The notes beneath the pieces are model-generated. The model was not told the DNA's origin and made no database searches. It saw only the letters and a list, made by a program, of their open reading frames with translations. Of a DNA stretch of 64,000 nt, positions 61,101-63,648 are shown one piece after another; within the stretch, counting starts at the first letter, position 1, and every line of letters starts with the position of its first letter. The position numbers and the translations under genes were made by a program. Origin of the DNA: Druceiella hillmani (Eukaryota; Arthropoda; Insecta; Lepidoptera; Hepialidae); assembly GCA_039881145.1 (NCBI GenBank), contig JAYKKI010000029.1, positions 24,488,001 through 24,552,000 on the forward strand, written 5' to 3'.

Positions 61101-63624
61101 TTCACATGGTAATACCGCCAAATAACTCGGCATGCACCTGGATAGGCGACTGACCTGGATGAAACATACCTGGAGTATAAGAAAAAACCTGGATGCAAAA
61201 TTGAAATCTGCACACATTACTTTTACACTCAGAAAAGGGACTGTCCTTCAATTACACTGAACGGAGAACAAATTTCACATGGTAATACCGCCAAATACCT
61301 CAGCATGCACCTGGATAGGCGACTGACCTGGCAGAAACATACCTGGAGTATAAAAAAATTGGTAGAACATCCCAACTAACCAATGAAACCAAAATGACAA
61401 TTTACAACGCTATATTGAAACCAGTTTGGACATACGGAATTGAACTTTGGGGAACAGCAAGTAACAGTAATATAGAAATCCTGGAAAGGTTTCAGACCAA
61501 AGCTGTTAGATCTATGTTCAATATTCCAAAATGCATTCACAATAAATACATTATGCAAGACCTGAGGCTTAAAACTGTGAAGCAAGAAATCGCCATCTGT
61601 AGCCAAAACTACCAGCAAAGATTAACCAAACACGTAAATGCCTTGGCTGCCAATTTATCTTCATCTGGAAGTATCCAATACACAAGACTAAGGAGAAATG
61701 GTGTTCCAAATCTTATTAACCGATTCCCCAAAGAATAGTGAGAGTAGTCAATAGACATTACCTCACAGCTTAAACGACATATACAGACCGAGGTCAGACA
61801 AAAGAGCAGCTAAATGTCTATGACAGATTGCTGTGTTGAGCGGAAGAAAAAAAATTTTTAATTTTCTGAAAAGTCATCTTTTAAATTTTATTTTAACGAC
61901 AACTACTTTTCAGTCAAGGAATAATGTCTTTCTTTATCAGACACTTATTCCTGGACACCGTGTGTATATATACACATATATACATACATATGCAAGAATT
62001 TTTTTCTGAATATTCTCGAAAATATAAAATGAAATAATCTTACATTTTTTTAAATTGTGCTTTTATTATGGAGAAATGTTTTATTTCTTAATTTTGATAA
62101 TTACCAAAAATACATTTGTTCTTTCCAACATTTTTTCAATCATTATTATATTTAAGGATTTCATGAACAGGACCTTAATGAAAAAAAACTTAAAGAATAT
62201 TAATCATCAGTGAAAATTGATTTTTCTTTCCCTGAAACAATACTCGTATCGCTCAGTATTCACAGCCCAATAAAATATTTGTTTTGTCGTATTACGTCGA
62301 TGGTACCACGCGTCTCTCAGTGTGGTAGTGCACTGCACGGTATTTAATTCTTGTGTTAATATTGAAATACTATATACCTCAAAAACAAGACAAGACAAAA
62401 CAATTTCATTGATTACACAATTGTCTTATTTTGAACTCTGACCCATGGAAGCCAGCTTGCTTTTCCAATTTACCAACCTACACATGTACCATCATGTTAA
62501 GTTAATCGTCTCTATCCATAGGTTTTTCTTTATAAGTAATTAATTAGATTTAATAATCATTAGACAATGCTACTTACTTTTATTCCGACTGAAAAATACA
62601 TCATCTCAAATTAGATAGAAACATCTAAATAAATGTTAATGCATTCAGGAAATTGTTACCTGCCATATTTCAATAACACATTTTTGTTTTTGAATGGTTA
62701 TTCTCCCCTGTACAGGTGTATTTTTCCCTACAACACATTTTCACAGGGTTGATTTGTTTAATCATTAGCATAAATTATTTTTGGTGAATGTGAAAACCCC
62801 AACCATTTGGGAATAATCACCTTCAAAGATGAAAATTTAAAAAAAAATTGCAATTATTACATCAAATCCAACCTAGAAAAAAACTTTCAAAACTAAAAAT
62901 TTCATTTCTTCTTTTTATTATTCCGAATAATGGGTCAAACCAACCCTGTGAAAATATGTCGTAAGGACATAGGTCTCAAATAAATTACTGAACATGTTAT
63001 TTTGCATATACAAAAGTAATTTTGATACGTATCTTTAAACACCTCATCATCAATTTGTATTGCATGCTTGAGGCATTAAATTGCAATATTGACAATTTCT
63101 CATATTCATGTTTATGAATGCTATGTGTATAAAAAAGCGCACGAAGTATATGAGCTAGTTTACTTCCATACATTTACCCTAGGTAATTCTAGATACAAAT
63201 TCAAAACACTTGTCACTGTTATGATTATTTAAAATTTAATAGAAGCTTGTACCGTTGTTAATTTCAAAAATTAGCCTATCGATTCCACCGGTTCTGATAT
63301 TATCTAAATTGGTTCCACTGATTCTGATATTAGCACATGTATTAGCACACAGACAGACAAACTAACAAATGGACAAATATTCTAAAAACTGTTGTTTTAA
63401 GGTTAGTAGCGTGTCTTTAGTAGGTAGCACTTAGTTTCACTTAAAATTGTTCAATGTACAGACTCACTTTTTTATGATTTTGTTATATGTATTGATAAAC
63501 ACATCAGATGCTAAATATTTTCAGTGGTGAGAAACGGCTGGGCGAGGATACAAAAGAATTCGAGGACCTCATCAAAGGCAACCCAAAAAAGAAAGCAAAG
63601 AAGAAGCATAACAGGCACAAATGA
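4682..63624 (+). CDS. NAT10: RNA cytidine acetyltransferase (NAT10/Kre33/TmcA family), 17 coding exons
   Basis: The enzyme uses ATP and acetyl-CoA to make N4-acetylcytidine in 18S rRNA and some tRNAs, in the nucleolus (family knowledge). Coding exons: 4682-4789, 5125-5219, 5968-6127, 7166-7302, 7402-7564, 12859-13001, 14014-14290, 15931-16146, 16410-16637, 18343-18488, 21049-21196, 30574-30866, 31251-31450, 42659-42828, 50631-50882, 57739-57878, 63525-63624. They sum to 2976 nt, 991 residues plus TGA, against 1025 in human. Domains in order: N-terminal TmcA-like part (about 1-220), RecD-like helicase with Walker A AARGRGKS (276-283, K282 matching human K290) and Walker B DEAAAIP (380-386), GNAT fold with the acetyl-CoA loop around 595-620 (MGYGKRAL), tRNA-binding region (about 700-910), Lys/Arg-rich tail. 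The start is chosen because MVKKKIDNRIR aligns with the family N terminus. The one oddity is a shortened loop at the exon 8/9 junction. Confidence 0.95.
5125..5219 (+). CDS. NAT10: NAT10 exon 2
   Basis: Residues 37-68 (VPILYDMLVK, KARPTVLWCYKNK) match the family KARPSVLWCYKK motif. The acceptor is TTTCAG|GTC and the donor AA|GTATGT. The last codon is split after two bases. Confidence 0.93.
5847..6190 (+). repeat. Duplicated segment containing genuine exon 3 (copy B)
   Basis: Partner of 3911-4313. It covers the end of intron 2, exon 3 and the first part of intron 3. The shared flanking intron sequence shows that the duplication was at DNA level, not a retrocopy. Confidence 0.8.
5968..6127 (+). 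CDS. NAT10: NAT10 exon 3 (with GC donor)
   Basis: Encodes the basic linker (GRKRAKKIAAGK) and the conserved stretch YYSETHSILGHTYGVCVLQ. The acceptor is ATTACAG|C. The only donor that keeps the frame and joins to exon 4 (VCVLQ to DFEALTPN) is CAG|GCTAGT, so intron 3 is GC-AG. Using the nearby GTTAAT would create a stop on joining. A diverged copy of this exon lies at 4040-4199. Confidence 0.92.
7166..7302 (+). CDS. NAT10: NAT10 exon 4
   Basis: Encodes DFEALTPNLMARTIETVEGG and then SMDSLRQLHSITMDVHT, a strongly conserved part of the N-terminal domain. The acceptor is CTAATAG|GAC and the donor AG|GTTTGT. Intron 4, which follows, is only 99 bp, the shortest in the gene. Confidence 0.95.
7402..7564 (+). 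CDS. NAT10: NAT10 exon 5
   Basis: Residues about 167-221, with FKTEAYGSVANRFNERFLL and CLVLDDSLTVLPISS, which align with the family RFNERFxLSLA and LVIDDxLNILPISS blocks. The acceptor is TTGCAG|A and the donor AAG|GTATAT, phase 0. The intron after it is 5.3 kb and carries the rosa-like transposon. Confidence 0.95.
9781..9965 (+). repeat. Two-copy GA/CT-rich module
   Basis: Two copies about 112 bp apart (about 9781-9840 and 9893-9953) share a GAGAG run, a GAGCACACATT or GCGCACGCATA core, TTTTCTTTCTCTC and TAGCCAGT. The second runs into the TA repeat. Confidence 0.65.
9957..10016 (+). repeat. TA dinucleotide repeat
   Basis: Imperfect (TA)n of about 60 bp. Confidence 0.85.
10537..11332 (-). 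pseudogene. rosa-like transposase, frameshifted
   Basis: Two overlapping frames encode the protein: 11332-10799 (DNA-binding part and first catalytic Asp) and 10836-10537 (IIGPYFFENQRGQTLTV through the second and third Asp). They overlap at the site of a one-base loss. Sequence matching the C-terminal end (LEECVRLDGRHLENVVF) continues to about 10345 after a further frame break and a TGA. Confidence 0.85.
11292..11338. repeat. Perfect 23-bp inverted repeat with 1-bp spacer
   Basis: The left arm starts GACTGAATGAGG and ends CGATGG; after a single T the exact reverse complement follows. It lies inside the transposase gene of the rosa-like element, where relatives have no such palindrome to my knowledge. 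Confidence 0.92.
11575..12858. other. Intron 5, last part, with degenerate repeats
   Basis: No coding sequence. It contains a two-copy repeat of about 170-bp period (11979-12262). Looser matches (AATGACAGCCATCCAATATC) appear near 12580. Confidence 0.5.
11979..12262 (+). repeat. Tandem repeat, about 170-bp period
   Basis: TCTTACACACATGAA, CAGACAGATACCTTA, ATAATATA and TCAAATT(C/T)AGAA recur in the same order in two units (from about 11979 and 12149). Confidence 0.7.
12859..13001 (+). CDS. NAT10: NAT10 exon 6
   Basis: Residues 222-269 (LTSLIDSLSDSPPAGPLVAL, CRTYDQATALATIID) match the family segment ending in LVxxCKTLDQA. The acceptor is AATCAG|ACA and the donor CACG|GTAAGC, with the Arg codon split after CG. 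Identity is moderate here, but the frame is continuous on both sides. Confidence 0.9.
13002..14013. other. Intron 6, nothing recognised
   Basis: About 1 kb of AT-rich intron. A less AT-rich patch at 13360-13510 has no convincing open frame or similarity that I recognise. Confidence 0.5.
14014..14290 (+). CDS. NAT10: NAT10 exon 7 (Walker A)
   Basis: Carries the nucleotide-binding P-loop AARGRGKS (276-283), followed by GYVNVYVTSPHPENMTTLF, YQEHTDYSVV and RNSRQTIQ, all helicase-domain blocks of the family. The acceptor is GTTTAG|T and the donor CAG|GTGAGT. Confidence 0.96.
14291..15930. other. Intron 7, nothing recognised
   Basis: About 1.6 kb with T-rich tracts (14750-14870). The open frames here are short and low in complexity. 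No transposon ends were seen. Confidence 0.5.
15931..16146 (+). CDS. NAT10: NAT10 exon 8 (Walker B)
   Basis: Encodes YITPDDHSLLGAADLVLVDE, containing Walker B DEAAAIP (380-386), then LLASTVAGYEGTGRALALKL. The acceptor is GCTACAG|TAT and the donor CCCCCC|GTATGT, phase 0. The exon ends in QTQHNAPPP, where relatives have a longer loop. Confidence 0.94.
16410..16637 (+). CDS. NAT10: NAT10 exon 9
   Basis: Starts LKLEEPIRYGASDSVEAWLN and continues with CMLYRVDRDALFCYHRAAEG, FLQRLVAVLVTSHYK, the run into the GNAT domain. The acceptor follows a long T tract (TACCCAG|CTA). The donor AAG|GTTAAT is weak, and a Tc1-like element begins about 30 bp beyond it. Confidence 0.94.
16667..17732 (-). mobile_element. 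Tc1-like element with internal deletion
   Basis: Inverted ends AAACTCTTGCAAAAAAACAG (left) and its imperfect complement (right, around 17705-17732) flank a minus-strand frame at 17319-17002. That frame joins an N-terminal helix-turn-helix part (WQRYQETGSVSRRPG) directly to the catalytic C-terminal half (IFMDDNACAHRSKDF and [20 protein letters not shown]), so the middle of the transposase, with the first catalytic Asp, is missing. Insertion is in intron 9, about 30 bp after the exon 9 donor. Confidence 0.75.
17731..17751 (+). repeat. Short TA repeat beside the Tc1-like right end
   Basis: About 20 bp of TA directly after the right inverted repeat, which blurs the exact border. Confidence 0.7.
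17752..18342. other. End of intron 9, nothing recognised
   Basis: AT-rich intron, no coding signal. Confidence 0.5.
18343..18488 (+). CDS. NAT10: NAT10 exon 10
   Basis: Encodes NSPNDLQLMADAPAHNLFVL and LPEILCVIQLCMEGNISDK, nearly identical in pattern to the human segment that opens the GNAT domain. The acceptor is TTTTACAG|AAC and the donor AA|GTTAGT, with the Lys codon split. Confidence 0.95.
18489..21048. other. Intron 10, with a weak unidentified coding-like patch
   Basis: Mostly AT-rich non-coding. Between about 20430 and 20006 on the minus strand there are protein-like stretches (KADIHRKRLYSLLGGIGRNY, LLSDDQIINLDGIYCRIQH) broken by stops. I do not recognise the family; it may be old element debris. 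Confidence 0.4.
21049..21196 (+). CDS. NAT10: NAT10 exon 11 (GNAT core)
   Basis: Encodes SVGRGRKAAGDLVPW, then GARIVRIATHPAYQR, the beta strand leading to the acetyl-CoA pyrophosphate loop. The acceptor is TATCAG|A and the donor CGT|GTGAGT. The exon ends just before MGYG, so the cofactor loop is encoded across the 9.4-kb intron 11. Confidence 0.95.
21350..21560 (-). mobile_element. C-terminal remnant of an RTE-like non-LTR retrotransposon
   Basis: The minus-strand translation contains MIVEWRRA, WRDDFKRAAAPKWT (one stop codon) and REDWLRLKEVYSEMVEKN. This resembles the conserved tail GRPxxRWxDDIKRxA...W...AQDRxxWRxLxEAY of insect endonuclease/reverse-transcriptase elements. Only the last 60 or so residues remain. 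The call is from motif memory. Confidence 0.5.
21561..22332. other. Intron 11 segment, nothing recognised except a TA repeat
   Basis: AT-rich non-coding DNA ending in a long TA tract at 22254-22302. Confidence 0.5.
22254..22302 (+). repeat. TA dinucleotide repeat
   Basis: About 48 bp of nearly pure (TA)n, 30 bp before the coding-like fragment at 22333. Confidence 0.9.
22333..22551 (+). pseudogene. Unidentified coding-like fragment with Rep-like YITK motif
   Basis: A 72-codon frame with one internal TGA (22435-22437) reads like conserved protein: FDIEWLLADLRESIDA, SGGCHFDLQ, VVLKYITKDDVNPHF and LLHFNYRAYQW. YITK after a hydrophobic strand resembles the Tyr-containing motif III of HUH replication initiators (Rep), but no HxH motif II was found, so the resemblance is weak. 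It may be a fragment of an endogenous single-stranded DNA element or an unrelated transposon. I cannot name the family. Confidence 0.4.
22876..23230 (-). pseudogene. Unidentified coding-like fragment, copy 2
   Basis: From 23230 down, the minus strand reads VAPYCGEKWINVNNIKIFEH, then EACGNKNKFDTYMVIGRNN and APMHFIIIGVFKIRFFP, with two stops in the first part and a 72-codon open frame (23094-22876). The first block resembles part of the fragment at 24241-24008. Family not recognised. Confidence 0.4.
22996..23037. repeat. Perfect 19-bp inverted repeat, 4-bp spacer
   Basis: AATAATAATAAAGTGCATG, spacer GGGG, then the exact reverse complement. It lies inside the coding-like fragment above. Confidence 0.9.
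24008..24241 (-). pseudogene. Unidentified coding-like fragment, copy 1
   Basis: A 77-codon minus-strand frame contains KYPLIYYVALVQYHGERLM, NVQTIEHLCKDFEWRWN and stops cleanly. The block with GER..NV..IEHL parallels GEK.INV..I..FEHL at 23230-23160, so the two fragments look related. Function unknown. Confidence 0.4.
24423..25035 (+). mobile_element. Short mariner derivative (613 bp)
   Basis: Inverted ends CGAGCGGGCGTTTTTAAGTT and complement are flanked by TA on both sides (24421-24422, 25036-25037). A frame from 24604 encodes the paired-type DNA-binding start (MEKIEYRAVIKFLTKQGK, GKTMVYKWHSL, SLEDDPRPGRP), then breaks. The catalytic half is missing, so this is a deletion derivative that depended on a full element. 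Confidence 0.85.
25040..26050. other. Intron 11 segment, nothing recognised
   Basis: About 1 kb of AT-rich DNA without coding signal or repeat structure that I can support. Confidence 0.5.
26052..26560 (-). mobile_element. Tc1-like element relic, C-terminal half
   Basis: The left end ACACTACCAAGCAAAAATTT followed by GAGACCACCC is a Tc1-type terminus. The minus strand reads GKGFIFQQGNDSKH, LRQSPDLNLNELL and VPLHKKTCGRLYMKAG, the second catalytic block, the SPDLNPIE block and the tail of a Tc1 transposase. Many stops; the right end was not found. Confidence 0.65.
26830..26960 (+). repeat. Possible tRNA-derived SINE fragment
   Basis: GGTTCGATACC at 26882-26892, inside CCTGGGTTCGATACCCGGCC, matches a tRNA B box with its T-arm stem. 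No clear A box lies upstream, so this is not a tRNA gene; a SINE head remnant is the best guess. Confidence 0.4.
26980..28243. other. Intron 11 segment, nothing recognised
   Basis: AT-rich DNA, no coding signal or terminal repeats seen. Confidence 0.5.
28246..29457 (-). mobile_element. mariner-like element, full length but decayed
   Basis: Inverted ends CAAGGTGTGTTCAGAAAATA (left) and matching complement (right) are flanked by TA at 28244-28245 and 29458-29459. On the minus strand the relic transposase reads VEDDKRLSTSTTDETMEKV, ITIREVSDDVGISIG, LGMKHVAAKFVPKLL and, after several breaks, blocks around the catalytic core. This is the mariner lineage with GMRKVxAKFVPKLL. Not functional. Confidence 0.82.
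29460..30573. other. End of intron 11, nothing recognised
   Basis: AT-rich intron leading to the exon 12 acceptor. Confidence 0.5.
30574..30866 (+). CDS. NAT10: NAT10 exon 12 (acetyl-CoA loop)
   Basis: Opens with MGYGKRALQQL, the acetyl-CoA-binding helix start, then a variable acidic linker, ITPRMRPPPLL, HYIGTSFGLTEELLKFW and FVPIYL. The acceptor is ATACAG|ATG and the donor AG|GTATTA. Confidence 0.95.
30867..31250. other. Intron 12, no feature
   Basis: A 384-bp intron with ordinary GT-AG ends. Confidence 0.7.
31251..31450 (+). CDS. NAT10: NAT10 exon 13
   Basis: Encodes SNDITGEHSSILIRCL, matching the family NDLTGEHSCIMLK, then WLPAYHADFRVRLSRLLS at the start of the tRNA-binding region. The acceptor is TTTCAG|T and the donor CCAG|GTAAGT, leaving one base of the next codon. 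Confidence 0.93.
31451..32719. other. Intron 13, first part, nothing firm
   Basis: No host coding sequence. 32210-32719 may hold further 3' sequence of the Jockey relic that follows, but I could not match it. Confidence 0.45.
32720..35600 (-). mobile_element. Jockey-clade non-LTR retrotransposon relic (minus strand)
   Basis: Minus-strand blocks come in the right order from 35600 down. First ORF1 debris (FSTYWPSQ; PPPIFVGKMDNIQPLIALLD near 35290-35340, close to the ORF1 of the + strand copy at 44570). Then the endonuclease start (YKFFYTNHPDGAIHAGYGIL, 34753-34562), linker (33836-34234), PISLLPITSKVLEVLFLSRM (33430-33500), the polymerase site FADDTVILAV (33060-33090) and IKANEAKSVYFS (32930-32980). 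Many frameshifts and losses. Same family as the elements at 44011 and 59950. Confidence 0.8.
36078..36128. repeat. Perfect 20-bp inverted repeat between direct repeats
   Basis: Arm CTGGTATACTGTAAAAGATG, an 11-bp spacer, then its exact complement. The spacer with its borders (TGTCATATTGTAAC) also occurs just before the first arm at 36065-36078, so a direct and an inverted repeat are interlocked. Confidence 0.9.
37578..37683 (+). repeat. Two-copy 53-bp tandem repeat
   Basis: Units starting ACTTATGAAAT and ending GCGACAAATAAT at 37578-37630 and 37631-37683, differing at about four bases: a recent duplication. Confidence 0.9.
38530..39706 (+). mobile_element. mariner element, near full length, decayed
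   Basis: Same family as 24423-25035. The ends are GGCATATTTTTAAGTTTGCG on the left (eroded) and the complement of TACAAGCGGCGTTTTTAAGT on the right. The transposase begins near 38690 (EEMVSVYGSSC, KTMIYKLHSII), continues KKQLSEMVRMSDTTIFKIFH and HLGMSKFQCKMS, then VTEDETCVRHYKFKQDYMQW with the first catalytic Asp, and LHNNAPVHKSRVV and ILDHPP blocks in other frames. Broken by stops and frameshifts. Confidence 0.82.
39710..40354. other. Intron 13 segment, nothing recognised
   Basis: AT-rich DNA between the mariner and the Helitron remnant. Confidence 0.5.
40355..41893 (+). mobile_element. Helitron remnant with helicase C terminus
   Basis: From 41643 the + strand reads ILVTFHKSQGLTLN and, after a one-base shift, KLVVDIGEKEIFVGLTHVVF and SRIKTSEGLALNRKFSYDG, ending in a basic tail at about 41893. 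This matches the last PIF1-type helicase motifs of Helitron Rep-helicases (HKSQG and the ALSR-like block). Upstream, a GCGAGTGGAGCGAGC stretch (40377-40392), GCGCCATCTGTT (40598) and an N-terminal-like frame near 41390 are compatible with Helitron debris. The borders are estimates; the Rep domain was not seen. Confidence 0.65.
40614..40815 (+). repeat. Two-copy repeat, about 123-bp period
   Basis: ATTACAGAATTAATAG(A/G)GCATGCA followed by TATTTC, AGAATGTTTA and AATAAAATC-like blocks occur twice (from about 40614 and 40737). Confidence 0.7.
41894..42658. other. End of intron 13, nothing recognised
   Basis: AT-rich with a patch at 42120-42310 of more balanced composition but no open frame. Confidence 0.5.
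42659..42828 (+). CDS. NAT10: NAT10 exon 14
   Basis: Encodes ELTRTVVDAQLTGHDVARLE, RYCRQQVEHSLVADLL and ITHLYFHTQ, aligning with the human segment around DLKRLEMYSRNMVDYHLIMD. The acceptor is TTCCACAG|AG, completing a Glu codon, and the donor is CAG|GTATAT. A mariner element starts about 24 bp after the donor. Confidence 0.9.
42853..43900 (-). mobile_element. mariner element relic (HTH_48-type), minus strand
   Basis: The left end TTAGGTGTACAAATAGTTTT is mariner-like and starts about 24 bp after the exon 14 donor. From 43889 down, the minus strand reads MSSFEVNKRHLRELLIYFF, KKSAAEAHRLLVEAYGEDAL, SERSCREWYQKF, then LLDEDSC and, after breaks, SRHEKVILHDNAHPHVAAPV, the second catalytic block of DD34D mariners. 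Many stops. The right end could not be found and may have been lost when the Jockey element beside it inserted. Confidence 0.78.
44170..45482 (+). pseudogene. Jockey ORF1 (gag-like), frameshifted
   Basis: The first frame (44170-44625) ends after PPPIYVDKVENIQPLINLLN. The second (44825-45142) carries LPMFFVELEPKDNNKNIYDI, PRPKREIPQCAKCQQYGHT and KCIKCAGDH, i.e. a PRE_C2HC-type region followed by CCHC zinc knuckles. A third frame (44970-45482) overlaps it and gives a Gln/Met-rich C terminus. ORF1 proteins of this type bind the element RNA. At least two frameshifts. Confidence 0.85.
45483..48083 (+). pseudogene. Jockey ORF2: endonuclease and reverse transcriptase, broken
   Basis: Begins with LKIVLWNANGLSQHTLEVKA (45475-45530), then loses about 30 residues of the endonuclease. 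It continues 45571-46653 with GGDYNAKHTSWGSR, MPDLVDFCV and SSDHSPVEI (APE-type endonuclease motifs). After a frameshift near 46605 the polymerase follows: NKAPGYDMITAKILKELP, SYRPISLLPIPSKVMEPLF, a premature TAG at 47038-47040 before FGFRQKHGTIEQVHRL, DISQAFDRV, PQGSVMGPTLY, the catalytic FADDTTIL, and KYLGMYLDRRLTWRKHI to the end at 48083. The TAG is one C-to-T change from CAG. Confidence 0.9.
48200..48268 (+). repeat. TA repeat at the 3' end of the Jockey element
   Basis: About 70 bp of TA-rich repeat directly after the element's 3' UTR. Confidence 0.85.
48270..49317. other. Intron 14 segment with a hairpin; possible RNase H-like scrap
   Basis: On the minus strand 48743-48534 reads MGNKRVDCLVKLGKVLS, faintly like the GNExADxLAxxG block of retrotransposon RNase H. 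Too short to call. The hairpin at 49010-49066 lies here. Confidence 0.4.
49010..49066. repeat. 26-bp inverted repeat, one mismatch, 5-bp spacer
   Basis: The left arm starts TTAGTTATATCC and ends GGTCAGAT; the complement follows after TCAAT with one difference. Confidence 0.9.
49326..50508 (+). mobile_element. hAT-type (ZBED5-like) element with perfect 8-bp target duplication
   Basis: GTCTAGAA occurs at both borders (49318-49325 and 50509-50516). The inverted ends share TTCCCAACCT and a GATCTGCGGA/GGCGGACC-type inner part, typical of hAT elements of this group. Inside, the + strand reads MECWLKRMNS (49660), FQCVLC and AKLQRYLEAKHREY (BED-like), LLTMQMLY, ILPATKIM, then LQLDETLTFVMM and FEVLDYFWSTRNIKWDSCMA, VHTDGAHTV (50240-50465), where LDETLT and HTDGA match the catalytic Asp blocks. 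Frameshifts and stops; the C-terminal dimerisation part is missing. Confidence 0.85.
50631..50882 (+). CDS. NAT10: NAT10 exon 15
   Basis: Encodes VILVAMGFQAKEVEALSQEL, LPTSQVLARLYEACRRV, then a more variable helical part ending TLQSLPEEMNTAAK. It matches the family LLLGIGLQHKSVDQLEKE and LPSGQLMGLFNRIIRK blocks. The acceptor is TATTAG|GTC and the donor AAG|GTAACA. Confidence 0.92.
50883..51622. other. Start of intron 15, TA repeat only
   Basis: AT-rich; (TA)n at about 51136-51160. No coding sequence. Confidence 0.5.
51640..53120 (+). mobile_element. Transposase-like relic of an unnamed insect multi-copy family
   Basis: Blocks in order: a basic N terminus (51660-51850), CFNLKCYTKISEESQIEAF (51856-51915), FKYFIKVHDDKIRVCKKLF (52025-52090), LQEGKLPHDRRGKQQNQR (52140-52195), HIESFPVKQSHFSSKDY, FGPPQVDA with a CECE cluster (52420-52460), a helical region (52510-52620), SLPRIPVQEMFYYHQL (52645-52690), and LYIFTDECRG, stop, NRNH (52803-52840), which looks like a catalytic Asp strand with a (G)QNRN motif. 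Then VRGSHF and KKVLKRRDRYYLPKE. I remember such proteins as multi-copy in insect genomes but cannot name the superfamily. Several stops. Confidence 0.6.
53180..53984. other. Intron 15 segment, nothing recognised
   Basis: AT-rich DNA with no coding signal. Confidence 0.5.
53985..54760 (+). mobile_element. Tc1-like element relic
   Basis: The start AGTACTGGCAGG with ACATTCTAAATTTGAAA matches the complement of 17600-17645, so it shares its end sequence with the intron 9 element. The + strand reads FGVSHSTVQKARKRFQESNS (54250-54310), a Tc1 helix-turn-helix, followed by RKPTPTQTS, LWTIRTRFLEIDIHS and, in other frames, traces of the catalytic part. Decayed; no right end found. Confidence 0.6.
54985..55100 (+). 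repeat. Possible SINE/RTE-type tail
   Basis: GTAGAACCGTTCAG followed by AGAGTAACAAACATCCAT resembles a 3' sequence common in insect SINE and RTE elements. Single short match from memory, so low confidence. Confidence 0.3.
55101..57738. other. End of intron 15, nothing firm
   Basis: AT-rich. A short repeat, GATGGATAAT(C/T)TAATT, occurs twice near 57233-57290. No coding sequence supported. Confidence 0.5.
57739..57878 (+). CDS. NAT10: NAT10 exon 16
   Basis: Encodes ELERKQRKELSRLMGEDLQQ, YRIKGSENDWSQAVAH and SGLISVK, aligning with the human SEYIIRGDDEEWNEVL and ISLKS motifs near the C terminus. The acceptor is ATACAG|GAA and the donor AG|GTAATT. Confidence 0.93.
58132..58172 (+). repeat. TA dinucleotide repeat
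   Basis: (TA)n of about 40 bp directly before the mariner-like element. Confidence 0.85.
58657..59075. mobile_element. Nested MITE-like insertion inside the mariner
   Basis: The inserted block is bounded by inverted sequences AGAAGTTATACTTCTTTGGC (58685-58704) and GCCTAAAGAAGTATAACTTC (59052-59071), complementary apart from single-base differences. Outside them GTACGCGCGTG and ATAACGCGCC also pair partly. No coding capacity. Removal would rejoin the mariner frame order. Family not named. Confidence 0.65.
59348..59410. repeat. Inverted repeat of about 27 bp, 7-bp spacer
   Basis: The left arm contains CACAAACTGCTTCAAATTGC; after ATGGGTG its complement follows with one mismatch and a 2-base insertion. 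It lies inside the mariner transposase. Confidence 0.85.
59625..59950. other. Spacer with a small palindrome
   Basis: Includes GTATTGGGTGT, ATTAA, then its complement ACACCCAATAC (about 59793-59819), then a less AT-rich stretch (59820-59905) that I cannot assign. Confidence 0.5.
59950..61850 (+). mobile_element. Jockey-clade retrotransposon, internally deleted copy
   Basis: Same family as 44011-48200. It starts inside the endonuclease (GGDWNSKHTYWGSRLINPRG, 59975-60040) and continues through SSDHTPVIL-like and linker parts to KKAPGYDLLDSV, WKLAQVVMILKPGKQ and SSYRP (60778-61100). It then jumps straight to a segment just before LGMHLDRRLTW, skipping the polymerase centre with the FADD site. 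That segment is present twice (61103-61183 and 61278-61358). The C-terminal part follows: AILKPVWTYGIELWGTASNS (61394-61738). The 3' end is AGCGGAAG and an A-rich tail at about 61850. Confidence 0.82.
61103..61358 (+). repeat. 81-bp duplication inside the deleted Jockey copy
   Basis: TCACATGGTAATACCGCCAA through CATACCTGGAGTATAA occurs at 61103-61183 and 61278-61358, differing at only a few bases. Confidence 0.9.
61851..62732. other. Intron 16 segment, nothing recognised
   Basis: AT-rich. No coding signal. Confidence 0.5.
62733..62960. mobile_element. Small MITE-like inverted-repeat element
   Basis: The ends ACACATTTTCACAGGGTTG (left) and CAACCCTGTGAAAATATGT (right) are complementary with one mismatch in the core and enclose about 180 bp of AT-rich DNA. 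No coding sequence; target duplication not clear. Confidence 0.6.
62961..63524. other. End of intron 16, nothing firm
   Basis: ATTCTGATATTA-like words repeat at 63292 and 63320, followed by ACAGACAGACAAACTAAC, a type of sequence often seen at the ends of insect retroposons. Too short to call. Confidence 0.4.
63525..63624 (+). CDS. NAT10: NAT10 exon 17 (C-terminal tail and stop)
   Basis: Encodes SGEKRLGEDTKEFEDLIKG and a Lys-rich tail PKKKAKKKHNRHK before TGA. The basic tail fits nucleolar retention in this family (inference). The acceptor is TTTTCAG|T. Confidence 0.92.
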
Positions 63625-63642
63625 ATGCTCTTATTATTTATA

Positions 63643-63648
63643 AATAAA
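63643..63648 (+). terminator. Poly(A) signal AATAAA of NAT10
   Basis: AATAAA lies 19 bp after the stop codon, followed by a T-rich stretch (GGTTTTATTGG). This gives a very short 3' UTR. Confidence 0.7.
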
